Assembly: GCA_027020105.1 (NCBI GenBank)
Contig: JALUVW010000080.1
Location: forward strand, 1 to 11,919
Reading direction: 5' to 3'
DNA length: 11,919 nucleotides
Origin: Candidatus Falkowiibacteriota bacterium
GTDB lineage: Bacteria > Patescibacteriota > Patescibacteriia > Patescibacteriales > SZUA-104
In this document: piece by piece, positions 1-5,230 of the stretch
Position numbering within the stretch: the first letter of the stretch is position 1
Layout of the letters: each line of letters begins with the position of its first letter
The notes under the pieces: generated by a model
The model's input: the letters and a program-made list of their open reading frames with translations, nothing else
Databases searched by the model: none
What the model was told of the DNA's origin: nothing
Made by a program: the position numbers and the translations under genes

Positions 1-963
1 CTGATTAAAATCCCGCGCGAATTCAGCAAAGTAAATCAAGTGACGGTTAACGGCATGGGCGCGTCCAATCTTGGCGCCGGAATTGTTAAAGCGGTTTTCG
101 CGGACCAGATTAAGGTTCCGATTAATATCGCCCCCGGGTACGCGGTGCCGGCGAACGTGGACAAAAACACCTTGTATGTCATTTCTTCTTATTCCGGCGA
201 CACGGAAGAGCCGCTTTCGGTTTTCAAAGAGGTAAAAAAACGAGGCGCCAAAATAATGGCCATTACTTCGCGCGGCAACGGCAAGTTGGAGAGATTAATG
301 ATAAAAGAAAATATTCCCGGGTATGTTTTCAGGCCGGAGTTTAACCGTTCGGCCGTGCCTCGCGTCGGTTTGGGCTATGGCGTTTTCGGCACGGCGGTAA
401 TATTGGCCAAAGCGGGAATGTTTAAAATTCAAACAAGGGAGGTAAAAGACATTATCGCCAGTATGGAGCTTTGGGATCGCGAATTAAGGCCGGCCGAGGC
501 GACGAAGTTTAATTTGGCCAAGCGATTGGCGCCGAAACTTCGCGGCAAAATTCCAATCGTGGTGGGAGCGGAATTTTTAATCGGTAATTTAAGGGTAATT
601 CGCAATCAGTTCTGCGAGAGTGGAAAAAACTTTGCCGGTTATTTGTCCGTTCCGGAGTTAAATCATTACGCTATGGAGGGACTGGAATTTCCTAAAAGCA
701 ACGGCAAGAATTTGATTTTTTTCTTTATAGACTCCGGCCTGTATCATCCGCGCGTCCAAAAGCGCGTTGAGCTGACGAAAAAAATAGTTAAAGAAAACAA
801 GATAAAATACCTTGACCATAAACTGACAAGCAAGACCAAATTAAGCCAGTCGCTTGAATTATTGCAGCTTTTTACTTGGATTACTTATTATTTGGGAATT
901 TTAAACAAGAAGGACCCGGCGGCAAATCCGTGGGTTGACTGGTTTAAGGCGAAATTGCGGTAA
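1..963 (+). CDS. Bifunctional phosphoglucose/phosphomannose isomerase (SIS family), 5' end missing
   Basis: Interconverts fructose-6-phosphate with glucose-6-phosphate and probably mannose-6-phosphate in the cytoplasm. The frame is open from base 1, so the gene starts outside the window; by comparison with archaeal PGI/PMI about 30 N-terminal residues are missing. A GTG at 40 is internal, because residues before it already match the first SIS strand. Counting from base 1, visible are the GMGAS turn (18-22), the sugar-phosphate loop SYSGDTEEP (63-71), Glu206 in 'CESGK' and His222 in 'PELNH'. The 16-residue Glu-His spacing equals that of catalytic Glu203 and His219 in the Pyrobaculum enzyme. 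The C-terminus 'DPAANPWVDWFK' aligns with the family's final substrate-contacting helix, but Asn309 stands where the dual-specificity archaeal enzyme has Thr. The family call is secure; the mannose activity is not. Confidence 0.93.
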   Translation: MIKIPREFSKVNQVTVNGMGASNLGAGIVKAVFADQIKVPINIAPGYAVPANVDKNTLYVISSYSGDTEEPLSVFKEVKKRGAKIMAITSRGNGKLERLMIKENIPGYVFRPEFNRSAVPRVGLGYGVFGTAVILAKAGMFKIQTREVKDIIASMELWDRELRPAEATKFNLAKRLAPKLRGKIPIVVGAEFLIGNLRVIRNQFCESGKNFAGYLSVPELNHYAMEGLEFPKSNGKNLIFFFIDSGLYHPRVQKRVELTKKIVKENKIKYLDHKLTSKTKLSQSLELLQLFTWITYYLGILNKKDPAANPWVDWFKAKLR

Positions 964-966
964 AAC

Positions 967-1007
967 GCGAGAACACAAGAACAAGACAGCGAGAAAACAC
1001 AAGGACA
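967..1007 (+). repeat. Imperfect tandem repeat, two units
   Basis: GCGAGAACACAAGAACA (967-983) recurs as GCGAGAAAACACAAGGACA (989-1007), differing by a two-base insertion and one substitution. It sits in a T-poor, A-rich stretch just after the isomerase stop; the following 50 bases are T-rich. No function is evident. The rest of the 964-1079 gap holds no convincing promoter or terminator. Confidence 0.5.
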
Positions 1008-1079
1008 TAAAAACAAAAAAATAATCCGTCAACACCGTTTGTTTTATTGTTTTAATGTTTTGTTGTTGTATTGAACAAT

Positions 1080-1688
1080 ATGAAGCTTACTCCCAAAATT
1101 CAAAAAGCGATAAACGTGGCGGCGGAGAAGCATTTAAGGCAAAAACGCAAAAGCACGGGCAATCCGTTTGTGGTTCATCCGTTTTCGGTGGGATTCATAT
1201 TGTCCGAATTCACCAATGACGAAGATATTATCGCCGCCGGTTTTTTGCATGATGTCTTGGAGGACGCGAAGGGTTACACTTTTCTGGACATGAAAAAAGA
1301 TTTTGGGCTGCGGGTTGCCGAAATAGTTAAAGAGAATTCGGAAGACAAATATCCGGGCGGCGTTAAAAACAAAAAAGCGACATGGGAAACGAGAAAAAAG
1401 AAAAAATTAAGGCGCTTGAAAAACGCCAGCCGCGAAGCGTTAATGGTTAACGCGGCCGATAAAATACATAATTTAAGATCAATAATCAGAAATTACGGGA
1501 AACAAGGAGAAAAGCTATGGAAAAAGTTTAACGCTCCTCCCGAGAAAAAATATTGGTATTATAAAGAGGCGGTGGAGATTATAACGAAAAGATTGGACGG
1601 CAAAATATCGCGAGACCTGAAAAAAGTCTATGATGAAGCGTTGGAAATGTTTGAGAAAAATCACAATAATTCGCCCGGCAAACCGTAG
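1080..1688 (+). CDS. MESH1/SpoT-like HD-domain (p)ppGpp hydrolase, stand-alone
   Basis: A single-domain protein of 202 residues that matches small alarmone hydrolases, which remove pyrophosphate from (p)ppGpp in the cytoplasm using Mn2+. Motifs in order: 'RKSTGNPFVVHP' (metal ligand His33), 'LHDVLED' (His57, Asp58, Glu61, Asp62), and 'AADKIHNL' (Asp127, Asn131). The 'EIVKENSEDK' stretch corresponds to the helix before the conserved arginine/lysine loop. The length is close to animal MESH1 (about 180) and there is no synthetase, TGS or ACT domain. A TTG at 1071 is in frame three codons upstream; the ATG at 1080 is preferred. Neither has a Shine-Dalgarno sequence. The C-terminus is Lys-rich. 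Other substrates (nucleotide or NADPH phosphohydrolysis, as reported for MESH1) are possible. Confidence 0.85.
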   Translation: MKLTPKIQKAINVAAEKHLRQKRKSTGNPFVVHPFSVGFILSEFTNDEDIIAAGFLHDVLEDAKGYTFLDMKKDFGLRVAEIVKENSEDKYPGGVKNKKATWETRKKKKLRRLKNASREALMVNAADKIHNLRSIIRNYGKQGEKLWKKFNAPPEKKYWYYKEAVEIITKRLDGKISRDLKKVYDEALEMFEKNHNNSPGKP

Positions 1689-1709
1689 GAGGGGTTTGCT
1701 CCGGTTTTT
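1680..1709 (+). terminator. Possible weak intrinsic terminator
   Basis: AAACCG (1680-1685) can pair with CGGTTT (1702-1707), and GAG (1689-1691) with CTC (1699-1701), leaving a three-base bulge over the stop codon of the HD gene. A run of five T follows. The AGGAGG inside it has no start codon at a usable distance, so it is not a ribosome binding site. The stem is short, hence low confidence. Confidence 0.35.
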
Positions 1710-1774
1710 AAATATTCGCGGCCCAATTTAAAATTTATCGCAAGATTGGCCGATTTTCTTTTTAAAAAATATTT

Positions 1775-2566
1775 ATGGCTAATAAAAAATTTCGTTCACG
1801 CAAGCGTCAACCCGTTAAAAAATCCCGTTCCCGCAAGCGCGAACTTGTTTTAATAAGCGACAATTTCGTGTCCCGGCTCGTTATCGCCGCCGGAGTTACG
1901 TTTTTGGCCGGCTTTGCCGCGATGTTTGCAATATATTTGCAAAATGATATTATTGATATTGCTCGGGGAAGCGGCGAAAGAGCAACCGTCCAGGTGGCGG
2001 AAAACGGAACGCGGAATAACGACTCTTCCCAAGAGCCGCTTTCCGCCACGGTGGATATTGAAATATCGGACGCCGACCATTTCAGGGGAAGCAAAGACGC
2101 CAAGATCACGGTTGTCGCCTTTGCTGATTTTCAATGTCCGTTTTCGTTAAAATTATACAATGTGATGAAGCGCGTTATGGAAGATTACCCAAATGAAATA
2201 ATGTGGGCGTACAAGCATTTTCCTCTCAGCTCTCATAAATACGCCCGCAAAGCGGCCGAGGCGTCCGAATGCGCCGGAGAGCAGAATAAATTTTGGGAAT
2301 TCACGGACAAATTATTTGAAAATCAGGCGAAAATAAACGACGATTATGTTTATTCAACCGTAAAGGAAATCGGGCTTAACGCGTCCCGATTTGAGGATTG
2401 TTGGTCCGGAGGGAAATACGCCGACAAAGTTGATGATGACTATAATTTGGGGAAAGAAATCGGAGTTACCGGCTCGCCGGGGATTGTGATAAACGGAGAA
2501 CTGATTAACGGCGCCCTTTCCTATAACGAGATTAAGGAAAAAATTGAAAAATATTTAACCGATTAA
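1775..2566 (+). CDS. Membrane-anchored DsbA-like thioredoxin-fold protein with CPFS active site
   Basis: A 263-residue member of the DsbA/Thioredoxin_4 type. Residues 1-23 are very basic (RSRKR twice), then one hydrophobic helix at about 35-55 anchors the protein with its catalytic domain outside. The thioredoxin fold starts at 'KITVVAFADFQCPFS'; the active site is C121-P-F-S124, so the usual second cysteine of CPFC is Ser (codon TCG). The cis-Pro loop is 'GVTGSPGIVING' (Pro235). Two further cysteines, C166 ('ECAGEQ') and C209 ('FEDCW'), lie at positions often cysteine in this family. Likely roles: thiol exchange, isomerase or mixed-disulfide holding, rather than classical two-Cys oxidation. 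It precedes several Cys-containing exported proteins, which may be its clients (inference). ATG 1775 has no clear ribosome binding site. Confidence 0.85.
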   Translation: MANKKFRSRKRQPVKKSRSRKRELVLISDNFVSRLVIAAGVTFLAGFAAMFAIYLQNDIIDIARGSGERATVQVAENGTRNNDSSQEPLSATVDIEISDADHFRGSKDAKITVVAFADFQCPFSLKLYNVMKRVMEDYPNEIMWAYKHFPLSSHKYARKAAEASECAGEQNKFWEFTDKLFENQAKINDDYVYSTVKEIGLNASRFEDCWSGGKYADKVDDDYNLGKEIGVTGSPGIVINGELINGALSYNEIKEKIEKYLTD

Positions 2567-2597
2567 TTTTTCGCTTCCATTTTCACGAAATTGTTTT

Positions 2598-2984
2598 ATG
2601 AGAAAAATTTTGTTGCCGATATTGATATTTTTGTCTTTCTTGGCGGTCGCGACCATGCCGTCTTCTTTAAGCGTTTGCGCGCCCGGCGAATGCGCTCCGT
2701 CGAGCGGCGCTTGCGGCGGCAATCTCTGCGTCGCTGAAAATTTAATTGACCACTTGGACGCCAGAGCGCGATTATTGGACGCTATTTTGAATTTTAAAGA
2801 ATTGATTGTTTTTGCCGCCGTTTTAATCGCGTTGTTCAAAATCAAAAAACACTCGGAAAATAAAAAAGTTATTGCCGCGAAATCTTACGCCAAGCAAAAT
2901 TTTTTCAATTTTCCCGGCGTTAAGTTGTCGGATTGCTTTACCAAATTGTTTTCGCGCGGCGTATTGCATCCGCGGATTTACTGA
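2598..2984 (+). CDS. Small Cys-containing membrane protein, unknown function
   Basis: A 128-residue protein that I do not recognise. An N-terminal hydrophobic signal (residues 4-19) is followed by four close cysteines (C27, C32, C39, C44) in a Gly/Pro/Ser-rich segment. A second hydrophobic stretch at about 69-80 comes next, then a Lys-rich part and a tail with one Cys. The pattern suggests a short exported loop, possibly with two disulfides, between two membrane segments, with the basic C-terminus inside. It starts 31 bases after the DsbA-like gene on the same strand, so it is probably in the same operon and could be a client of it (inference). The start ATG 2598 gives a complete signal sequence and lacks a Shine-Dalgarno sequence. 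Confidence 0.65.
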   Translation: MRKILLPILIFLSFLAVATMPSSLSVCAPGECAPSSGACGGNLCVAENLIDHLDARARLLDAILNFKELIVFAAVLIALFKIKKHSENKKVIAAKSYAKQNFFNFPGVKLSDCFTKLFSRGVLHPRIY

Positions 2985-3009
2985 TTGGCGGTTTTATCTG
3001 CTTTAATGC

Positions 3010-3024
3010 CGGCGCGTCGCGCCG
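3010..3024 (+). other. Short GC-rich hairpin
   Basis: CGGCGC pairs with GCGCCG around a GTC loop, between the small membrane protein gene and the anchored Cys-cluster gene. No T run follows on either strand, so it is not a standard terminator. An AT-rich stretch follows up to 3085 in which no clear promoter can be assigned. Confidence 0.4.
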
Positions 3025-3076
3025 AAAATTCAATTAATTAATCATAAACAAGTTCCAGTATTAAATTATTGGTTAC

Positions 3077-3154
3077 CTTAAACATATGTCAGAATACAAT
3101 ACTCAAAAGATACAAAAACAAAGTTTTATTTTCGGCCTCGTGGCCGGAGTGGCG
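3077..3154 (+). repeat. Direct repeat A, copy 1 (start region of long paralog)
   Basis: These 78 bases match 3799-3876 with two substitutions by hand alignment. They span nine bases before the ATG and the coding sequence for the N-terminal membrane anchor. Upstream of the repeat the two copies are unrelated, so the duplication boundary is sharp. Confidence 0.9.
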
Positions 3155-3733
3155 ATAGTGAGCGTTATCGGTTTTATCATTCTTTTGTCCACCGGATTTA
3201 ACGGGGCGAACATAACGGAGGAAGGCGCGTCAAGCAACGCCACCTCGGCGAACGGAAGCACGGCGCAGGATTCGTCAGGGTCAACAATGCAGGCGATTCT
3301 GAAGGAAATAACCCCGACAGGGACGCCCGACTACGGGCAGAAGGCGGGCGTAAGCTACGACAAGGTTGAACAGAGTTTGAGCGTTTTGCGTTCTTACGAC
3401 AAAAGCGTGTCCTTGGACGCGAATCAACAAAAAAGATATGTTAAAATCGGCACAACTCCATTAACGGCGTGTGAATTTTGCTGTGGGGTCGGAGAAAGAG
3501 GGTTTGCCAATTCAAGCGGAAAACTCGCCTGCGGCTGCGCTCATAACGTGGCTTTTTCGGGCCTGACCAAATGGCTTATCAAAAACACCTCTTATACCGA
3601 CGATCAAATCGTTTCCGAGATAGGAAAGTGGAAGATTTTATTCTTTCCCAGAGGGGCGTTAAAAAAAGAAATGAAAAAAAGAAATATCGCTCCGTCTGGC
3701 GGCGCGATTCCGTCAATGCGGGGAGGATGCTAA
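3086..3733 (+). CDS. Membrane-anchored protein with CxxCC...CGCxHN cluster and C-terminal PSMRGGC tail
   Basis: 215 residues. A short basic N-terminus, one membrane helix at about 14-34, a Ser/Thr/Gly/Asn linker (40-70), then a compact domain with 'CEFCC' (C129, C132, C133) and 'CGCAHN' (C149, C151, H153). This is followed by 'GLTKWLIKNTSYTDDQI' and 'KWKILFFPRG', and the chain ends 'GGAIPSMRGGC' with a terminal Cys215. Five cysteines plus a histidine suggest a metal site or disulfide knot outside the membrane. The cluster is reminiscent of the PCYCGC domain of unknown function and, from memory, of proteins common in Patescibacteria; neither was checked. A shorter paralog follows at 3808 with the same ends. 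Start ATG 3086 has no Shine-Dalgarno sequence. Confidence 0.75.
   Translation: MSEYNTQKIQKQSFIFGLVAGVAIVSVIGFIILLSTGFNGANITEEGASSNATSANGSTAQDSSGSTMQAILKEITPTGTPDYGQKAGVSYDKVEQSLSVLRSYDKSVSLDANQQKRYVKIGTTPLTACEFCCGVGERGFANSSGKLACGCAHNVAFSGLTKWLIKNTSYTDDQIVSEIGKWKILFFPRGALKKEMKKRNIAPSGGAIPSMRGGC
3688..3733 (+). repeat. Direct repeat B, copy 1 (tail-coding region)
   Basis: 46 bases ending at the stop codon, matching 3987-4032 with one substitution by hand alignment. It encodes the shared 'APSGGAIPSMRGGC' tail. Similarity ends exactly after TAA. Confidence 0.9.
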
Positions 3734-3775
3734 CAAACGGCGAAAACTCCCGGCTTAACGTTTAATTAAATTAAT

Positions 3776-3796
3776 CTCAATATTCGCGTTATTGAG
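3776..3796 (+). promoter_or_regulatory. Hairpin just before the short paralog
   Basis: CTCAATA (3776-3782) and TATTGAG (3790-3796) form a perfect 7-bp stem with a 7-base loop, ending 11 bases before the ATG at 3808. No T run follows. It is absent upstream of the long paralog, so it is not part of the duplicated block. A translational or RNA-stability role is possible. Confidence 0.45.
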
Positions 3797-3798
3797 CG

Positions 3799-3876
3799 CT
3801 TAAACATATGTCAGAACACAATACTCAAAAGATACAAAAACAAAGCTTTATTTTCGGCCTCGTGGCCGGAGTGGCG
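3799..3876 (+). repeat. Direct repeat A, copy 2 (start region of short paralog)
   Basis: Second copy of the 78-base block at 3077-3154, offset 722 bases. The two substitutions change Tyr4 to His and are silent in the Ser codon region (GTTTT to GCTTT). Confidence 0.9.
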
Positions 3877-4032
3877 GCGGCAAGCATTATCGGATTGGTT
3901 ATCGTTTTGTCGGCCGGATTCAACGGAGCGGCAACGCAAAAAGGGGCGCCAACGGAAAAATCAAATAACGCTCCCGCGAACGGCGCCGCTCCGTCGGGCG
4001 GCGCGATTCCGTCAATGCGGGGAGGATGCTAA
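3808..4032 (+). CDS. Short paralog keeping only the membrane anchor and PSMRGGC tail
   Basis: 74 residues. The first 23 are almost identical to the upstream protein, one membrane helix spans about 14-34, a short Ala/Asn/Pro/Gly linker follows, and the last 14 residues 'APSGGAIPSMRGGC' are identical to those of the 215-residue neighbour. The whole CxxCC...CGCxHN domain (about 140 residues) is absent. The frame is intact, and the linker has diverged freely, so it looks like a maintained gene rather than a fresh deletion. Its single Cys is the terminal residue. It may be a partner, competitor or spacer form of the long protein; that is inference. It starts from ATG 3808 without a Shine-Dalgarno sequence. 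Confidence 0.7.
   Translation: MSEHNTQKIQKQSFIFGLVAGVAAASIIGLVIVLSAGFNGAATQKGAPTEKSNNAPANGAAPSGGAIPSMRGGC
3987..4032 (+). repeat. Direct repeat B, copy 2 (tail-coding region)
   Basis: Second copy of the 46-base block at 3688-3733, offset 299 bases, ending at the stop codon of the short paralog. Confidence 0.9.
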
Positions 4033-4059
4033 GGATTCGCGGCGCGATTAAAATTAACC

Positions 4060-4098
4060 AAAGGTCATCCGGTGGATGAAAATTCACCGGATGACTTT
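4060..4098 (+). promoter_or_regulatory. Strong hairpin before the Cys-rich membrane protein gene
   Basis: TCATCCGGTG (4065-4074) pairs perfectly with CACCGGATGA (4085-4094) and the stem continues as AAAG/CTTT past a single bulged G; the loop is ten bases. It lies midway between the short paralog's stop and the ATG at 4112. Only three T follow before TAAAATG, so it is a poor intrinsic terminator by sequence and may instead be an RNA end-stabiliser or attenuator. Confidence 0.6.
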
Positions 4099-4111
4099 AA
4101 AATGATTTTAT

Positions 4112-4588
4112 ATGTTTTGCTTAGTTGCTTTAATCGTATTTTCCGTTATGGGAATTTTTAGCGCCACGCATCGTCGGTTGGCCAAGGAGGCCTTTGATTG
4201 CGTTTTCAGGAGGATTACTCTCAGGCCTTGCGATACCGGTTTTGACCAAAAAGTCAAAGGAAAGGTTACGGGAAAACTGCTTGAGAAGTCTCCGAAATTG
4301 GCGCGCGGAGTTCATCGTTTTTGGGAGCAAATTTCATGGGCGTTGGTGATTATATTTTTTGTTTCTATGTTTTACAGCGCCAGAACGGTGTATAATTTGG
4401 CGGTGTATAAAACCTGTGATCCGGAAAACCCCGAAAACTGCATTTTAAGCGGCGAACGGAAATGCTCCGATGCCGGCCATTGCGATCCGTGCAATTGCGA
4501 TTCGGGCGACGCGAAATGCGAATCGCCGGATTACGCGGCTTGCGGCGGAGAAGAGAATTGCGATTGCGCGACGAGTTGTGAGAAGTAA
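4112..4588 (+). CDS. Two-helix membrane protein with Cys-rich exported tail
   Basis: 158 residues. Helix 1 at about 3-18, a basic middle part (19-73) with 'AFDCVFRRITLRPCDTGFDQK' type sequence, helix 2 at about 74-90, then an acidic tail with 11 cysteines between 102 and 156, including 'CDPCNCD', 'CESPDYAACGG' and 'CDCATSC'. Positive charge places 19-73 inside and the Cys-rich tail outside. I recall similar proteins ('CDTGFDQK' and a 'PDYEACGG'-like tail) in many Patescibacteria, without a known function; this was not checked. The tail could hold disulfides or metal. A TGA six bases upstream in frame fixes the start at ATG 4112. It lies between the anchored Cys-cluster genes and the pilin operon. 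Confidence 0.75.
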   Translation: MFCLVALIVFSVMGIFSATHRRLAKEAFDCVFRRITLRPCDTGFDQKVKGKVTGKLLEKSPKLARGVHRFWEQISWALVIIFFVSMFYSARTVYNLAVYKTCDPENPENCILSGERKCSDAGHCDPCNCDSGDAKCESPDYAACGGEENCDCATSCEK

Positions 4589-4599
4589 ATCCGCGTTTC

Positions 4600-4620
4600 G
4601 TCGGCGTCCGATATTTTTGT
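4600..4620 (+). terminator. Possible weak terminator after the Cys-rich gene
   Basis: GTCGG and CCGAT form a 5-bp stem (one G-T pair) around CGT, followed by ATTTTTGTTTG. The T-rich tail is good but the stem is short. Confidence 0.35.
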
Positions 4621-4649
4621 TTGTCTGATTTTTTGTTTTATGGTAGAAT
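4621..4649 (+). promoter_or_regulatory. Pilin operon promoter (extended -10)
   Basis: TTGTCT (4621-4626), a 17-base spacer, and TAGAAT (4644-4649) preceded by TGG, which makes an extended -10. A TATAAT also lies at 4649-4654 but has no matching -35. Transcription would begin near 4656 and leave a leader of about 140 bases before the first pilin. Confidence 0.6.
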
Positions 4650-4673
4650 ATAATTAATAATTGTTAATAACTT

Positions 4674-4771
4674 TACGCGGACAATTTAGCGCGAATTATG
4701 GCGTAGATTTTGGTTTACTCCGTAATAAGCCCGCTTGCCTCGTTTCGGCGGGGCGCGCGTTGGTCCGCGTA
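4674..4771 (+). promoter_or_regulatory. Structured 5' leader of the pilin operon
   Basis: TACGCGGAC (4674-4682) pairs perfectly with GTCCGCGTA (4763-4771), closing an 80-base interior. Inside, ATTATGG pairs with CCGTAAT (4695-4701/4720-4726) and continues as GTAGA/TTTAC (4703-4707/4714-4718). GCCTCG pairs with CGGGGC (4737-4742/4749-4754). GCGCG (4689-4693) can extend the closing stem with 4754-4758, competing for one base. The closing stem ends eight bases before the ribosome binding site. The shape resembles a cis-regulatory RNA; I do not recognise a known riboswitch class. All pairings are by hand, without energy calculation. Confidence 0.55.
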
Positions 4772-4778
4772 TGCAAGA

Positions 4779-4787
4779 GAGGGGGTG
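4779..4787 (+). promoter_or_regulatory. Ribosome binding site of pilin 1
   Basis: GAGGGGGTG lies seven bases before ATG 4795. It is notable because most plus-strand genes in the window have no such site, and because it directly follows the closing stem of the structured leader. Confidence 0.7.
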
Positions 4788-4794
4788 AAATATA

Positions 4795-5193
4795 ATGACA
4801 AAACTAAAAAATAGCTTAGCGGTTATCACGATGACAAGCCTTGTTATGGCCATGGCTTTGACCGCCACATCATTTGTTTCGGCCCAGAGCGCCGATGATT
4901 TGCTTTGGGGAGGCACGCAAGAAGAGGTTGGCAATAAAATAGGATTGGGTAATGAAGACCCAAGAGTAATAGCCGCGGCGTTAATCAATGTTATTTTGGG
5001 ATTCCTTGGAATTATCGCGGTTATAATAGTGTTGATGGGCGGATTTAGATGGATGACTGCCGGCGGAAATGAAGATAAAATCGGAGAAGCTCGCGGACTT
5101 TTGTCTGCCGGCGTAATCGGTTTAATCATCATTTTGGCTTCTTGGGGACTGGCTCAATTTGTTGTCAACCTTCTGTATAACGCCACTAAATAA
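4795..5193 (+). CDS. T4SS-type pilin paralog 1
   Basis: 132 residues with the three-segment plan of the VirB2/TrbC-like T4SS_pilin family: signal peptide 1-30 (cut after 'FVSA'), a short exported segment, helix 1 at about 58-82, the polar turn 'GGFRWMTAGGNEDK' (82-95), and helix 2 at about 103-127. Such proteins are inserted in the inner membrane and may assemble into a pilus or secretion channel. It is the first gene of the operon, has the only clear ribosome binding site among the pilins, and is separated from pilin 2 by two hairpins, so it may be made in the largest amount. Its core is intermediate between the 2/3/4 and 5/6 subgroups. No cysteine is present. Confidence 0.85.
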   Translation: MTKLKNSLAVITMTSLVMAMALTATSFVSAQSADDLLWGGTQEEVGNKIGLGNEDPRVIAAALINVILGFLGIIAVIIVLMGGFRWMTAGGNEDKIGEARGLLSAGVIGLIIILASWGLAQFVVNLLYNATK

Positions 5194-5205
5194 CAAGCGG
5201 CGCAT

Positions 5206-5229
5206 AGTGGATTCTTGTTAGAATCCACT
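5206..5229 (+). promoter_or_regulatory. Intercistronic hairpin 1 after pilin 1
   Basis: AGTGGATTC (5206-5214) and GAATCCACT (5221-5229) form a perfect 9-bp stem with loop TTGTTA, 12 bases after the pilin 1 stop. Only a short T run (CTTTAG) follows, and it is already used by the next hairpin. Confidence 0.65.
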
Positions 5230-5230
5230 G

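Noticed and set aside
1686..1692. TAGGAGG as a ribosome binding site
   Set aside because: No start codon lies at a usable distance; the next gene starts over 80 bases on. It may belong to a weak hairpin.
2555..2845. Minus-strand open frame opposite the small Cys-containing membrane protein
   Set aside because: The plus-strand frame has a proper signal peptide and operon spacing; this one has neither.
2598..2984. VKOR/DsbB-type partner of the DsbA-like protein
   Set aside because: The protein is too short, with only two hydrophobic segments, and lacks the CxxC in a four-helix bundle expected of VKOR or DsbB.
3077..4032. Insertion sequence or attachment-site origin of the direct repeats
   Set aside because: Both repeats lie in coding sequence in the same reading frame and no transposase or terminal inverted repeat is present; gene duplication explains them.
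4689..4771. tRNA or tmRNA in the pilin leader
   Set aside because: The stems do not form a cloverleaf, and no T-loop GTTC-type sequence or CCA end is present.
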